The notes under the pieces: generated by a model
Told to the model about the DNA's origin: nothing
Databases searched by the model: none
The model's input: the letters and a program-made list of their open reading frames with translations, nothing else
Origin: Acidovorax sp. NO-1
GTDB lineage: Bacteria > Pseudomonadota > Gammaproteobacteria > Burkholderiales > Burkholderiaceae_C
Assembly: GCF_000238595.1 (NCBI RefSeq)
Contig: NZ_AGTS01000019.1
Coordinates: forward strand, 1 to 57,037
Direction: 5' to 3'
DNA length: 57,037 nt
Program-made: the position numbers and the translations under genes
Shown: positions 24,190 to 34,364 of the stretch, in pieces
Layout of the letters: every line of letters starts with the position of its first letter
Numbering within the stretch: position 1 is the first letter of the stretch

Positions 24190-26292
24190 ATGCCCATTTC
24201 GCCCACCCGCCCATCGGCAGATTCCTCCACCGTACGGGGCGCGTGCCCCCACGACTGCCCGGACACCTGCGCGCTGCTGACCACCGTGGAAAACGGCATC
24301 GCCACCCGCGTGCAAGGCAACCCCGCACACCCCCACACCGACGGCGTGCTGTGCGCCAAGGTGAGCAAATACACCGAACGCACCTACCACCCCGAGCGCA
24401 TCCTCACACCGCTCAAACGCACCGGTGCCAAGGGCAGCGGGAAGTTCACCCCGGTGAGCTGGGACGAGGCCCTGACGGACATCGCACAGCGCCTGAAGGC
24501 CATCGCCGCGCGCGCGCCCGAGGCCATCCTGCCCTACAGCTACGCCGGCACCATGGGCATGGTGCAGGGTGAGAGCATGGACCGGCGCTTTTTCCACCAG
24601 CTGGGCGCATCGCAGCTCGACCGCACCATCTGCGCGTCGGCCGGGGCCGAGGCGCTCACGCAGACGCTGGGCGGCAAGGTGGGAATGAAGGTGGAGTTTT
24701 TCTCCGAATCGCAGCTCATCCTGATCTGGGGCAGCAACTCCATTGGCAGCAACCTGCACTTCTGGCGCTATGCCCAGCAGGCCAAACGCAACGGCGCCAA
24801 GCTGGTGTGCATCGACCCGCGCAAGAGCGAGACGGCCGACAAATGCCATGAGCACATCGCCCTGCGCCCGGGCACCGACGCCGCGCTGGCCCTGGCGCTG
24901 ATGCACGAACTGATCACGCACGACTGGCTGGACCACGACTACATCGCCCGCCATACGCTGGGCTGGGAACCGCTGCGCGACCGCGCCCTGCAATGGCCAC
25001 CCGAACGCGCGGCGGAGGTCTGTGGCATTCCGGTAGAACAGATTCGTCAGCTGGCCAAGGACTATGGCACCACGAAGCCCGCCGCCATCCGCCTGAACTA
25101 CGGCATGCAGCGTGTGCGCGGCGGCGGCAATGCCGTGCGCGCCGTCGCCTGCCTGCCCGCGCTCACCGGTGCCTGGCGCCACCGCGCGGGCGGCATGCTG
25201 CTGTCGAGCTCCGGTCAGTTCCCCGTGCAGCGCGCGGTGCTGCAGCGGCCCGACCTGATGCCTCAACGGACAACGGGTGGTACGGCCCGCACCCTCAACA
25301 TGGTCACCATTGGCGACGACCTGCTGCGCGAGGCCGCGCCCGCGTTCGGCCCCAAGGTCGAGGCCGTCGTGGTCTACAACAGCAACCCCGTGGCCGTGGC
25401 ACCGGACTCGGGCAAGGTGGTGCAGGGCTTTGCGCGCGAAGACCTGTTCACCGTGGTGCTGGAGCACTTCCACACCGACACGGCGGACTACGCCGACTAC
25501 ATCCTGCCCGCCACCACGCAGCTCGAACACTGGGACGTGCACCTCTCCTACGGCCACACCGATGTGGTGCTCAACCGCCCCGCCATCGCGCCGCTGGGCG
25601 AAGCCCGCAGCAACGCCCAGATCTTCCGCGACCTGGCCGCGCGCATGGGTTTCACCAACCCCTGCTTTGCCGACAGCGACGAAGCCCTGTGCCGCCAGGC
25701 CTTTGGCAATGACGTGGACTACGCGCTGCTCGAATCGCAAGGCTTTGCCACGCTGACACTGCCCGATGCGCCGTTTGCGGACGGCAACTTTCCGTCACCC
25801 TCCGGCAAATGCGAGTTCTACAGCGCCCGTCTGGCCGCTCAGGGCCTGGACGGCCTGCCCGACCACCTGCCCAACTACGAGCTGCAGGGCACGGATGCGC
25901 GCTACCCGCTGGCCATGATCTCGCCGCCCGCGCGCAACTTCCTGAACTCCACGTTTGTGAACGTGCAGAGCCTGCGCACCATCGAGGGCCGCCCGCTGCT
26001 CGAAATCCACCCCGACGACGCCGAAGCCCGGGGCATCGCCAACGACGCCGTGGTGCGCGTGTTCAACGACCGGGGCAGCTACCTGTGCCACGCCGCCGTC
26101 TCGCGCCGCGCAAGGCCCGGTGTGGTCAACGGCCTGGGCATCTGGTGGCGCAAGCTGGGGCTGAACGGCACCAACGTGAACGAGGTGACCAGCCAGGCAC
26201 TGACCGACCTGGGCCGCGCGCCCACGTTCTACGACTGTCTGGTGGAAGTGGAGGCCAGCGCAGTGGATGCACCGGCGCCGGCCTCTGCCTGA
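24190..26292 (+). CDS. Molybdopterin-dependent oxidoreductase (cytoplasmic, orphan)
   Basis: 700 residues of the DMSO-reductase superfamily. The N-terminal 4Fe-4S site is C19/C23/C27 (CPHDCPDTC) plus C55 (GVLCAK). The bis-MGD binding blocks IWGSNSIGSNLHFWRYAQQAK, VCIDPRKSETADKCHEHIALRPGTDAALALALMH and VVYNSNPVAVAPDSGKV follow, with a C-terminal domain containing MISPPARNFLNSTFVN. There is no Tat signal and no adjacent FeS or membrane subunit, so the enzyme is probably soluble with an unknown partner. It is divergent from the binding-protein gene. The native substrate cannot be read from the sequence; an upstream in-frame extension is open but atypical. Confidence 0.87.
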   Translation: MPISPTRPSADSSTVRGACPHDCPDTCALLTTVENGIATRVQGNPAHPHTDGVLCAKVSKYTERTYHPERILTPLKRTGAKGSGKFTPVSWDEALTDIAQRLKAIAARAPEAILPYSYAGTMGMVQGESMDRRFFHQLGASQLDRTICASAGAEALTQTLGGKVGMKVEFFSESQLILIWGSNSIGSNLHFWRYAQQAKRNGAKLVCIDPRKSETADKCHEHIALRPGTDAALALALMHELITHDWLDHDYIARHTLGWEPLRDRALQWPPERAAEVCGIPVEQIRQLAKDYGTTKPAAIRLNYGMQRVRGGGNAVRAVACLPALTGAWRHRAGGMLLSSSGQFPVQRAVLQRPDLMPQRTTGGTARTLNMVTIGDDLLREAAPAFGPKVEAVVVYNSNPVAVAPDSGKVVQGFAREDLFTVVLEHFHTDTADYADYILPATTQLEHWDVHLSYGHTDVVLNRPAIAPLGEARSNAQIFRDLAARMGFTNPCFADSDEALCRQAFGNDVDYALLESQGFATLTLPDAPFADGNFPSPSGKCEFYSARLAAQGLDGLPDHLPNYELQGTDARYPLAMISPPARNFLNSTFVNVQSLRTIEGRPLLEIHPDDAEARGIANDAVVRVFNDRGSYLCHAAVSRRARPGVVNGLGIWWRKLGLNGTNVNEVTSQALTDLGRAPTFYDCLVEVEASAVDAPAPASA

Positions 26293-26363
26293 TAGCAGCT
26301 TCACAACGCCGACGGGCGGGTGCGGATTGCCTGGCTGGTTGGATGCGTCGGATTGGCCCCAAA

Positions 26364-26389
26364 CCGTTCGGGCTGAGCCTGTCGAAGCC
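26364..26389 (+). repeat. Short dispersed repeat TTCGGGCTGAGCCTGTCGAA, copy 1
   Basis: This widely dispersed palindromic word (TTCG..GGCTGAGCC..CGAA) lies after the molybdopterin oxidoreductase gene. A diverged copy in opposite orientation is at 33183-33209. Confidence 0.7.
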
Positions 26390-26416
26390 AGGGCTCTGAG
26401 GCAGCAACCAGATACG

Positions 26417-26477
26417 CAAAATTGATAGCTGCCAGCGCTTGTACATCAAGCGCTACAAGCCAATTTGGCTTGAATTA
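26417..26477 (+). repeat. Hairpin repeat, copy D
   Basis: AATTGATAGCTGCCAGCGCT..TGTACATC..AAGCGCTACAAGCCAATTTGGCTTGAATT. Stem AGCGCTTG/CAAGCGCT is intact. It lies in the 251-base convergent gap between the molybdopterin oxidoreductase and the DJ-1 gene, which holds no gene. Confidence 0.85.
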
Positions 26478-26510
26478 TTCTTCACCGTTGCGGCAGCGCA
26501 CAGCTCCATG

Positions 26511-26532
26511 AAAGGGGCCCAAGCCCCTTTTT
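26511..26532. terminator. Probable bidirectional terminator
   Basis: AAAGGGGCCCAAGCCCCTTT followed by TTC on the plus strand: a stem of AAGGGGC/GCCCCTT with a 4-base loop, flanked by A and T runs. It sits between convergent genes and can serve both the molybdopterin oxidoreductase and the DJ-1 gene. Confidence 0.8.
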
Positions 26533-26543
26533 CTTTGCGTTGG

Positions 26544-27227
26544 TCACTTGCCCAGTTGGCTGAGCAAAGCCTTTGCGCCCGGCTCCGACGATGCCGGGTT
26601 CTGCCCCGTGATCAGCGCACCATCGGTCAGCACATGGGGTGCCCAGTCGGTGCCTTTGGAATAGTGTCCACCGTTGGCCTTGAGCATGTCTTCCACCAGA
26701 AACGGCACGATGTGCGTCAGCTGCACGGCCTCTTCTTCGCTGTTGGTGAAGCCGGTCACTTGCTTGCCCTTGACCAGCGGCGACCCGTCGGGCGCCTTGG
26801 CGTGGCGCAGCACGCCGGGCGCGTGGCATACCAGCGCCAGCGGCTTGCCGGCCGCAAAGGTCTTTTCAATGAGCGCGATGGACTGCGCGTCTTCCGCCAG
26901 GTCCCACAGCGGGCCATGGCCGCCGGGGTAGAACACGGCATCAAAGTCCTCGGCCTTCACGCTGGACAGCGGCACGGTGCTGGCCAGCTGCTTTTGGGCC
27001 TCGGCATCGGCCTTGAAGCGGCGCGTTGCGTCGGTCTGGGCGTCTTCGTCGTCGCTCTTGGGGTCCAGCGGAGGCTGGCCGCCGCGGGGCGACGCGAGCG
27101 TGATCTGCGCGCCGGCATCCTTGAACACGTAGTACGGTGCGGCAAATTCTTCCAGCCAGAATCCGGTCTTTTTGCCGGTGTCGCCCAGTTGGTCGTGGGA
27201 CGTCAGAACCATGAGGATGTGTGCCAT
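26544..27227 (-). CDS. DJ-1/PfpI family protein, Hsp31/glyoxalase III-like
   Basis: 227 residues. The nucleophile elbow cysteine is C134 in ALVCHAPG, with His135 beside it. An early GFWLEEFAAPYYVFKDAG segment supplies the conserved Glu (about 26) and matches class I glutamine amidotransferase-like proteins with glyoxalase III or protein-deglycase activity. LASPRGGQPPLDPKS is typical of this subgroup. It would detoxify methylglyoxal without glutathione. ATG at 27227 is the natural start. Single gene between a terminator and a 312-base gap. Confidence 0.88.
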   Translation of the reverse strand: MAHILMVLTSHDQLGDTGKKTGFWLEEFAAPYYVFKDAGAQITLASPRGGQPPLDPKSDDEDAQTDATRRFKADAEAQKQLASTVPLSSVKAEDFDAVFYPGGHGPLWDLAEDAQSIALIEKTFAAGKPLALVCHAPGVLRHAKAPDGSPLVKGKQVTGFTNSEEEAVQLTHIVPFLVEDMLKANGGHYSKGTDWAPHVLTDGALITGQNPASSEPGAKALLSQLGK

Positions 27228-27482
27228 GGAGGTCGCTTTCGTTAGGGGGTTGATGTGGAAAACCAAACTGGCACCGTACCAGCCACAAGGCCCGTTGTCC
27301 CGCAATGCCGGCAGGTTTGCGGCATTGGCTTACAGCATGGCGCTGCCGCGCGTTCCGCACCCATCGCCGTTCAACTCAGGTGCCGCGCCAGAAAGTGCGC
27401 CACAGGTCGGGGAAAGCAAGCCTCAGCCGGGTCCCCTGCGACCGCACCTTGAAACCAACGCGGTGCGGCGACGCCGTATCAC
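27228..27482. other. Intergenic stretch without recognised gene
   Basis: Part of the 312-base gap between the DJ-1 gene and the penicillin-binding protein gene, both on the minus strand. It should contain the DJ-1 promoter. I see no coding signature, terminator or known site apart from hairpin repeat copy E at its right end. Confidence 0.5.
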
Positions 27483-27539
27483 TTCAATTTTGATAGCTCT
27501 CAGCGCTTATCCATCAAGTGCCAGAGGCCATTTTCATCC

Positions 27540-27547
<8 letters not shown>
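27483..27547 (+). repeat. Hairpin repeat, copy E
   Basis: TTCAATTTTGATAGCTCTCA, GCGCTTATCCATC, AAGTGCCAGAGGCCATTTTC and a TATTTTTCC end. It overlaps the last codons of the penicillin-binding protein gene; the TAG stop (27540-27542) is formed by its TCCCTATTT end. Confidence 0.8.
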
Positions 27548-29879
<2,332 letters not shown>

Positions 29880-29905
29880 CCAGAGGGATTTCGGGCTGAG
29901 CAGTA

Positions 29906-29920
29906 CCCGTCGATGACGGG
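29906..29920 (-). promoter_or_regulatory. Hairpin between riboswitch and PBP start (possible expression platform)
   Basis: CCCGTC/GACGGG with a 3-base loop lies between the second glycine aptamer and the start codon. No T-run follows, so it is not a normal terminator. It may be part of a translational platform. The weak ribosome site would fit control of initiation. Confidence 0.4.
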
Positions 29921-29934
29921 CCTGCGGCGCCTCT

Positions 29935-30123
29935 CCCCCTGTCCTTGGTACCTGAGAGTTTCAGCTGCGGTGGCAGCCAGCCCCTTCGGTGGGCCCCCGC
30001 TCGCGTTGCGCGGTGCGGCGGCCTCTCTCCAGTCGGCGATGGTCTCTTGCGGTCCGGTGTGCCTGAGCGATGATGGGAGTTTGCGCCTTCGGCGGGGGCG
30101 GTGCCGCCCCTCTCTCCCGCAAG
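29935..30123 (-). promoter_or_regulatory. Tandem glycine riboswitch
   Basis: On the minus strand two consecutive glycine aptamers are seen. Aptamer I (30123-30046) is closed by CTTGCGG/CCGCAAG and contains GGGAGAG, GCCGAAGGCGCAAACTC and the TCAGGCACA..GGAC end. A short linker follows. Aptamer II (30032-29939) contains CTGGAGAGAGG, CACCGAAGGGGC and the hallmark CTGAAACTCTCAGG with AAGGACAG. Both conserved CCGAAGG cores are present, as in the cooperative tandem type. It points to the PBP1A gene, not to gcvTHP. A -10-like TAGAGT lies at 30139-30134, a few bases before aptamer I. Confidence 0.94.
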
Positions 30124-30197
30124 ATAAGGGTTTACTCTAACCCACGCGCACAAACCAAACCCGGCCCCAAGGGTATTGACGGCCCTGGGCGGGCCGC

Positions 30198-31358
30198 TTA
30201 CAGGGCGGCTTCGAGGATGCGACGGCTCACGGCGGGCGTGATCTCGCGCTGCTCGCCCAGCTGCACCATGCCATGCGCTTCGAGCTGCGCCACCACGGTG
30301 GTGACCACCTCGGCACCCAGACCGTAGCCCGACAGGCGCGTGGCGATGCCCATGCTTTCAAAGAAATCACGCGTGCGCTCGATGGCGGCGGTGATGCGCT
30401 CGTCGTCGGTGCCCGTGGTGATGCCCCACACGCGCTCGCCGTACTGCAAGAGCTTTTCGCGCTTGGCCACCCGGCGCTCGTTGAGCAGCGCGGGCAGCAC
30501 GATGGCCAGCGTGCGCGCGTGGTCGATGCCGTGCAACGCGGTCAGCTCGTGGCCGATCATGTGCGTGGCCCAGTCCTGCGGCACGCCGGCGCCGATGAGC
30601 CCGTTGAGCGCCATGGTGGCGGCCCACATCAGGTTGGCGCGGTCGTCATACACCGGCTCTTGTGCTGTCAGCAGGCGCGGGCCCACCTCGATCAGCGTCT
30701 GCAGGATGCCTTCGGCAAAACGGTCCTGCACGGGCGCGTTGACCGGGTAGGTGAGGTACTGCTCCACCGTGTGCACAAACGCATCCACCACGCCATTGGC
30801 CAGCTGCTGGGGCGGCAGGGTGTAGGTCTTGGTGGGGTCGAGCACCGAGAACTGCGGGTAGGTGTGCCGGCTGCTGAAAGGCAGCTTGGCCCCCTTGGCG
30901 CGGTGGGTGATGACGCTGCCGCTGTTCATCTCCGAGCCTGTGGCAGGCAGCGTGAGGACAGCACCAAACGGCAGCGCACTCTTCACGTTGCGGCCGTATT
31001 TTTCAAGGATTGACCAGGGCTCACCCTCCAGCGGAACGGCGGCCGCAATGAACTTGGTGGCGTCGATCACCGAGCCGCCGCCCACGGCCAGCAAAAAGTC
31101 AAACCCGCCCTCGCGGATCTGCGCCACGGCCTTCATGGAGGTTTCGTAGCTCGGATTGGGCTCGATGCCGCTGAAGGTGGCGTGCTGGCGCTCGCCCAGC
31201 GCGGCGCGCACCTCGGCCAGGGTGCCGGTCTTTTCGGCGCTGGCTCCACCCACGAGGATCAGCACCTTGGCGGCAGCGGGCACGAGCTTGGCCAGGTCGG
31301 CAATGCGGCCCTGGCCGAAGGCGATGTGGGTGGGGTTGTGGAAGTCGAAATTCAGCAT
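30198..31358 (-). CDS. Iron-containing alcohol dehydrogenase, YqhD-like NADPH aldehyde reductase
   Basis: 386 residues of the group III metal-dependent alcohol dehydrogenases. Nucleotide-binding GGGSVIDATKFIA near residue 94 and the metal site are present: a conserved Asp in NGVVDAFVHTVEQY (D194, H198) and HMIGHELTALHGIDHARTLAIVLP (H267, H281). Starting MLNFDFHNPTHIAFGQGRI, it is very close in pattern to YqhD, which reduces short-chain aldehydes with NADPH. The glycine riboswitch starts about 75 bases past its stop. Likely role: aldehyde detoxification. Confidence 0.9.
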   Translation of the reverse strand: MLNFDFHNPTHIAFGQGRIADLAKLVPAAAKVLILVGGASAEKTGTLAEVRAALGERQHATFSGIEPNPSYETSMKAVAQIREGGFDFLLAVGGGSVIDATKFIAAAVPLEGEPWSILEKYGRNVKSALPFGAVLTLPATGSEMNSGSVITHRAKGAKLPFSSRHTYPQFSVLDPTKTYTLPPQQLANGVVDAFVHTVEQYLTYPVNAPVQDRFAEGILQTLIEVGPRLLTAQEPVYDDRANLMWAATMALNGLIGAGVPQDWATHMIGHELTALHGIDHARTLAIVLPALLNERRVAKREKLLQYGERVWGITTGTDDERITAAIERTRDFFESMGIATRLSGYGLGAEVVTTVVAQLEAHGMVQLGEQREITPAVSRRILEAAL

Positions 31359-31499
31359 GGGATGGGTGTTTCTGGTGGGGGCTGCCTGCAGGGCGCTTGC
31401 CGCTGGCGGGCCGGGAACAACGATTGTGCGGCGCCGCCACGCGGAGCACCCGTCACACGCGCGATAACCCCACGGGCGCTGCCACGCCGCCAGCCAAAA

Positions 31500-31518
31500 T
31501 ACTGGTTATATACACAGT
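31500..31518. promoter_or_regulatory. LexA-like SOS box upstream of the VOC gene
   Basis: TACTGGTTATATACACAGT has the CTG-N10-CAG layout with an AT-rich centre, 5'-TACTG as in the classical consensus. It lies 45 bases before the VOC start and 142 bases before the divergent dehydrogenase. The match is by eye. Confidence 0.55.
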
Positions 31519-31562
31519 CTTCAGATATAAAGCCGAACACCAGTTTTGAGGAGCCCCACCCC

Positions 31563-31976
31563 ATGCTCGACCACATGACCTTCCGCGTCACCGACATCGC
31601 CCGCGCCAAGGCGTTTTACAGCGCCGCCCTGGCGCCACTGGGTTACAGCCTGTGTTTTGAAGGCAACTACGGCGCCAACATGCTGGGTTTCGCCTACCCC
31701 GATGCGTCCGAGCCGGACGGCAAGAAGGCCGATGTGTGGTTCATCGACGGCCCCTCGCCGTACGGTGGCCCGCCGGCCACCACGGGCTGCCACCTGGCGT
31801 GGCGCGCCGCCACGCGGGTTCAGGTCGATGCCTTCTACCGCGCCGCCATGGAAGCCGGGGGCAAAGACAACGGAGCCCCGGGCCTGCGGCCCGACTACCA
31901 CCCCCACTATTACGGCGCGTTTGTCATCGACCCGGAAGGCAACAACATCGAAGCGGTGTGCCACCTGCCGGAGTAA
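31563..31976 (+). CDS. VOC (glyoxalase/bleomycin-resistance fold) family protein
   Basis: 137 residues, one VOC domain with two beta-alpha-beta-beta-beta modules: MLDHMTFRVTDIARAKAFYSAAL at the start with His4, and YYGAFVIDPEGNNIEAVCH at the end with the usual D-P-x-G-N-x-I-E motif. Metal positions appear at H4, the H in TTGCHLAW and E129. Family members include lyases, dioxygenases and resistance proteins. GAGGAG nine bases before the ATG is a strong ribosome site. A LexA-like box precedes the gene, hinting at SOS control, which would be unusual. Confidence 0.87.
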   Translation: MLDHMTFRVTDIARAKAFYSAALAPLGYSLCFEGNYGANMLGFAYPDASEPDGKKADVWFIDGPSPYGGPPATTGCHLAWRAATRVQVDAFYRAAMEAGGKDNGAPGLRPDYHPHYYGAFVIDPEGNNIEAVCHLPE

Positions 31977-31999
31977 GAAACACCGCAGCCCCCCGTAGA

Positions 32000-32094
32000 G
32001 GGTGCGTCGCCAAGCGAGTGCGCCCGTGGAACTGGCTTTGCCAGGCCACCGGGTGCGTCCCCCTGGGGGGAACCGGCGCAGCCGCTCAGGGGGG
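32000..32094 (-). repeat. GC-rich intergenic repeat, diverged copy III
   Basis: GCGTCCCCCTGGGGGGAACC and GCCGCTCAGGGGGG resemble parts of the copies at 20228-20342 and 37124-37240. It fills the space between the VOC gene and the stop of the Bug receptor gene (convergent). Confidence 0.45.
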
Positions 32095-33072
32095 TCAGTC
32101 GAGTTTCACGCCAGCCGCCTTGATGATCTCGCCCCAGCGCTTCGATTCGGCGCGCGCCATGGCGCGGAACTGCTCGGGCGTGCCGGGCAGGGCTTCCATG
32201 CCGAAGTCGTTCATGCGCTTGACCACGGCGGGGTTGAGCAGGGCCTTGTTCAGGTCGGCGTTCAAACGCGTGGTGATCGCGGCGGGCAAACCGGCGGGCG
32301 CGAGGATGCCCTGGAAGGCGAACACTTCGGTATCGGGCACGCCCGCTTCGGCCAGGGTGGGCACGTCGGGCAATGCGGCCACGCGCTTGGACGAGCCGAT
32401 GGCCAGGGCACGCACCTTGCCCGACTGGATCACGGGCAGGCCGGCCGCCAGGTCGAGGAACATGCACGGCACCTGGCCGCCCATCACGTCCTGCATGGCG
32501 GGCGCTGCGCCGCGGTAGGGGATGTGCGTGAGGAAGGTCTTGGTGCGGTTCTTGAACATTTCCATCGCCAGGTGGTGCGGCGAGCCGTTGCCGGGCGATG
32601 CGTAGTTGAGCTTGCCGGGGTTGGCGCGGGCATAGGCCAGGAATTCCTTCACCGACTTGGCTTCAAACGCCGGGTGCACCACCAGCGCCAGCGGAAAGCG
32701 GCTGATGCCGCCCACGTAGGTGAAATCTTTTTCGGGGCTGAACGGCAGCTTGGTGAACAGGTGTTCGTTGTAGGCCAGGATGGCGTTGTCGGCCGACATG
32801 AAGGTGTTGCCGTCGGGCTTGGCCGTGGCCACCATCTGGCCGCCGATGTTGGTGGAGGCGCCGGGGCGGTTGTCCACCACGATCTGCTGGCCCAGGGTCT
32901 GGCGCATGGCTTCGGCCACGGTGCGGGCCAGCACGTCGGTACCGCCACCGGCCGGGTACGGCACCACCCAGCGCAGGGGCTGGTCGGGCCAGGTGGACTG
33001 GGCGGCGGCCCAGGGCGCGGCGGTGGTGGCGCCTGCAGCGGCCAAAGCGGACAAGAGGGTGCGGCGTTGCAT
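32095..33072 (-). CDS. Bug-family (TctC-type) tripartite tricarboxylate transporter receptor
   Basis: 325 residues. A twin-Arg-like export signal (MQRRTLLSALAAAGATTAAP, cut near WAAAQ) is followed by the Bug fold: WPDQPLRWVVPYPAGGGTDVLAR, VVDNRPGASTNIGGQMVA, YASPGNGSPHHLAMEMF, VPYRG-like IPYRGAAPAMQDVMGGQV and the usual WGEIIKAAGVKLD end. Bug proteins are extremely numerous in this family of bacteria, and substrates are mostly unknown organic acids. The FAH hydrolase gene upstream, separated by repeat copy F, may belong to the same catabolic unit. Confidence 0.92.
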   Translation of the reverse strand: MQRRTLLSALAAAGATTAAPWAAAQSTWPDQPLRWVVPYPAGGGTDVLARTVAEAMRQTLGQQIVVDNRPGASTNIGGQMVATAKPDGNTFMSADNAILAYNEHLFTKLPFSPEKDFTYVGGISRFPLALVVHPAFEAKSVKEFLAYARANPGKLNYASPGNGSPHHLAMEMFKNRTKTFLTHIPYRGAAPAMQDVMGGQVPCMFLDLAAGLPVIQSGKVRALAIGSSKRVAALPDVPTLAEAGVPDTEVFAFQGILAPAGLPAAITTRLNADLNKALLNPAVVKRMNDFGMEALPGTPEQFRAMARAESKRWGEIIKAAGVKLD

Positions 33073-33099
33073 GAAGCTGTCTCCTTGAGATTACTATCG

Positions 33100-33158
33100 A
33101 ATTAATAGCTGCTCGCGCTTACCCATTAAGCGCCAGAGCCTGATTTTGCTTGTATTTT
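33100..33158 (+). repeat. Hairpin repeat, copy F
   Basis: AATTAATAGCTGCTCGCGCT, TACCCATTAAGCGCCAGAGC and TGATTTTGCTTGTATTTTC. It lies in the 166-base gap between the Bug receptor and FAH genes. Confidence 0.8.
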
Positions 33159-33182
33159 CGTGTGGATCGCCGCGCTACGCCC

Positions 33183-33209
33183 CGGCTTCGACGGGCTCAG
33201 CCCGGGCGG
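33183..33209 (-). repeat. Short dispersed repeat, copy 2
   Basis: CGGCTTCGACGGGCTCAGCC is a diverged, inverted copy of the 26364-26389 word, again in a gap downstream of a gene (FAH hydrolase). Confidence 0.6.
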
Positions 33210-33238
33210 GTCAGGGCGCGCGGCTTGCCGTGGCGGGC

Positions 33239-34252
33239 TCAGGCCGCCGGTGCGGCGATCGTCTGGTCGATGGCACCAAAGATGCTCGCGCCGTCCTTGC
33301 CCTTGACCTCGATGCGGATGGTGTCGCCGAACTTCATGAACTCGGTGCTCGGCTTGCCGTCCTGGATGGTTTCGATGCAACGCTTTTCGGCAATGCAGCT
33401 GTAGCCCTTGGGCCATTCGGTGCGGCCGTGGGCGTCCGTCACGCCCTTGTTGCTCACGGTGCCGCTGCCGATGATGGAGCCGGCGCGCACATTGCGCGTC
33501 TTGGCGACGTGGGCAATGAGCTGGCCGAAGTGGAAGGTCATCTCGGGACCGGCGTCGCACATGCCCACCTTGCGGCCGTTCCAGGTGGATTGCACGGTGA
33601 GGTTCACGCGGCCGTGGTCCCAGGCGTCGCCCAGCTCGTCCAGTGTGACGGCCACGGGGCCGAAGGCGGTTGCGGGCTTGCTCTGGAAGAAGCCAAAACC
33701 TTTGGCCAGCTCCGCAGGGATGAGGTTGCGCAGGCTCACGTCGTTGGCAATCATCACCAGGCGGATGCCGTCCAGCGCCTGCTCTGGCGTGGCGCCCATC
33801 TTCACGTCGCCGGTGATGACGGCGATCTCGGCCTCGAAGTCGATGCCCATGGCTTCGCTGGGCACCACCACGTCGTCGCAGGGGCCGATGAAATCATCGC
33901 TGCCGCCCTGATACATCAGCGGGTCGGTATAGAAGCTTTCGGGCACCTCGGAGTTGCGCGCCTTGCGCACCAGCTCCACATGGTTGATGTAGGCCGAGCC
34001 GTCGGCCCACTGGTAGGCGCGCGGCAGCGGGGCCATGCACTGGGCAGGGTCGAAGGGGAACGCGTGGCGCGCGCGGCCGCTGTTGAGCTGGTCATACAGG
34101 TCCTGCAGCTGGGGCGAGATGAAGCCCCAGTCGTCCAGCACCTGCTGCATCTTGCTGGCAATGCCGGTCGCATAATGGGCCGTGCCCAGGTCGCGGGAGA
34201 CGACAACCAGCTGGCCGTCGCGCGAGCCGTCTTTGTAGGTAGCAAGTTTCAT
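33239..34252 (-). CDS. Fumarylacetoacetate hydrolase family protein
   Basis: 337 residues. The C-terminal FAH domain shows the metal carboxylates in MGIDFEAEIAVITGDV (E..E motif near 138-140) and IANDVSLRNLIPAELAKGFGFFQSKPATAFGPVAVT (D, K). SGTVSNKGVTDAHGR and KFGDTIRIEVKGKDG follow. Its N-terminal extension (MKLATYKDGSRDGQLVVVSR) is that of the FAH2-like subgroup. It would hydrolyse a beta-diketo or acylpyruvate product of aromatic breakdown. The divergent IclR regulator probably controls it. Confidence 0.89.
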   Translation of the reverse strand: MKLATYKDGSRDGQLVVVSRDLGTAHYATGIASKMQQVLDDWGFISPQLQDLYDQLNSGRARHAFPFDPAQCMAPLPRAYQWADGSAYINHVELVRKARNSEVPESFYTDPLMYQGGSDDFIGPCDDVVVPSEAMGIDFEAEIAVITGDVKMGATPEQALDGIRLVMIANDVSLRNLIPAELAKGFGFFQSKPATAFGPVAVTLDELGDAWDHGRVNLTVQSTWNGRKVGMCDAGPEMTFHFGQLIAHVAKTRNVRAGSIIGSGTVSNKGVTDAHGRTEWPKGYSCIAEKRCIETIQDGKPSTEFMKFGDTIRIEVKGKDGASIFGAIDQTIAAPAA

Positions 34253-34364
34253 GGTGGCAGAACCTTCGGTCTCAAGGGATTTGAGGGATTGGGGGCATCA
34301 CCCAGCACTAATTACGCTTGGGTAAATTGATTTAACTAAACAAAACTCGTAAATTTTAGTGCAC

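Noticed and set aside
24109..25740. 543-codon open frame opposite the molybdopterin oxidoreductase
   Set aside because: Antisense shadow of a well-supported gene, with no motif or ribosome site.
29906..29920. Intrinsic terminator of the glycine riboswitch
   Set aside because: The hairpin CCCGTC/GACGGG is not followed by a T-run; listed only as a possible platform element.
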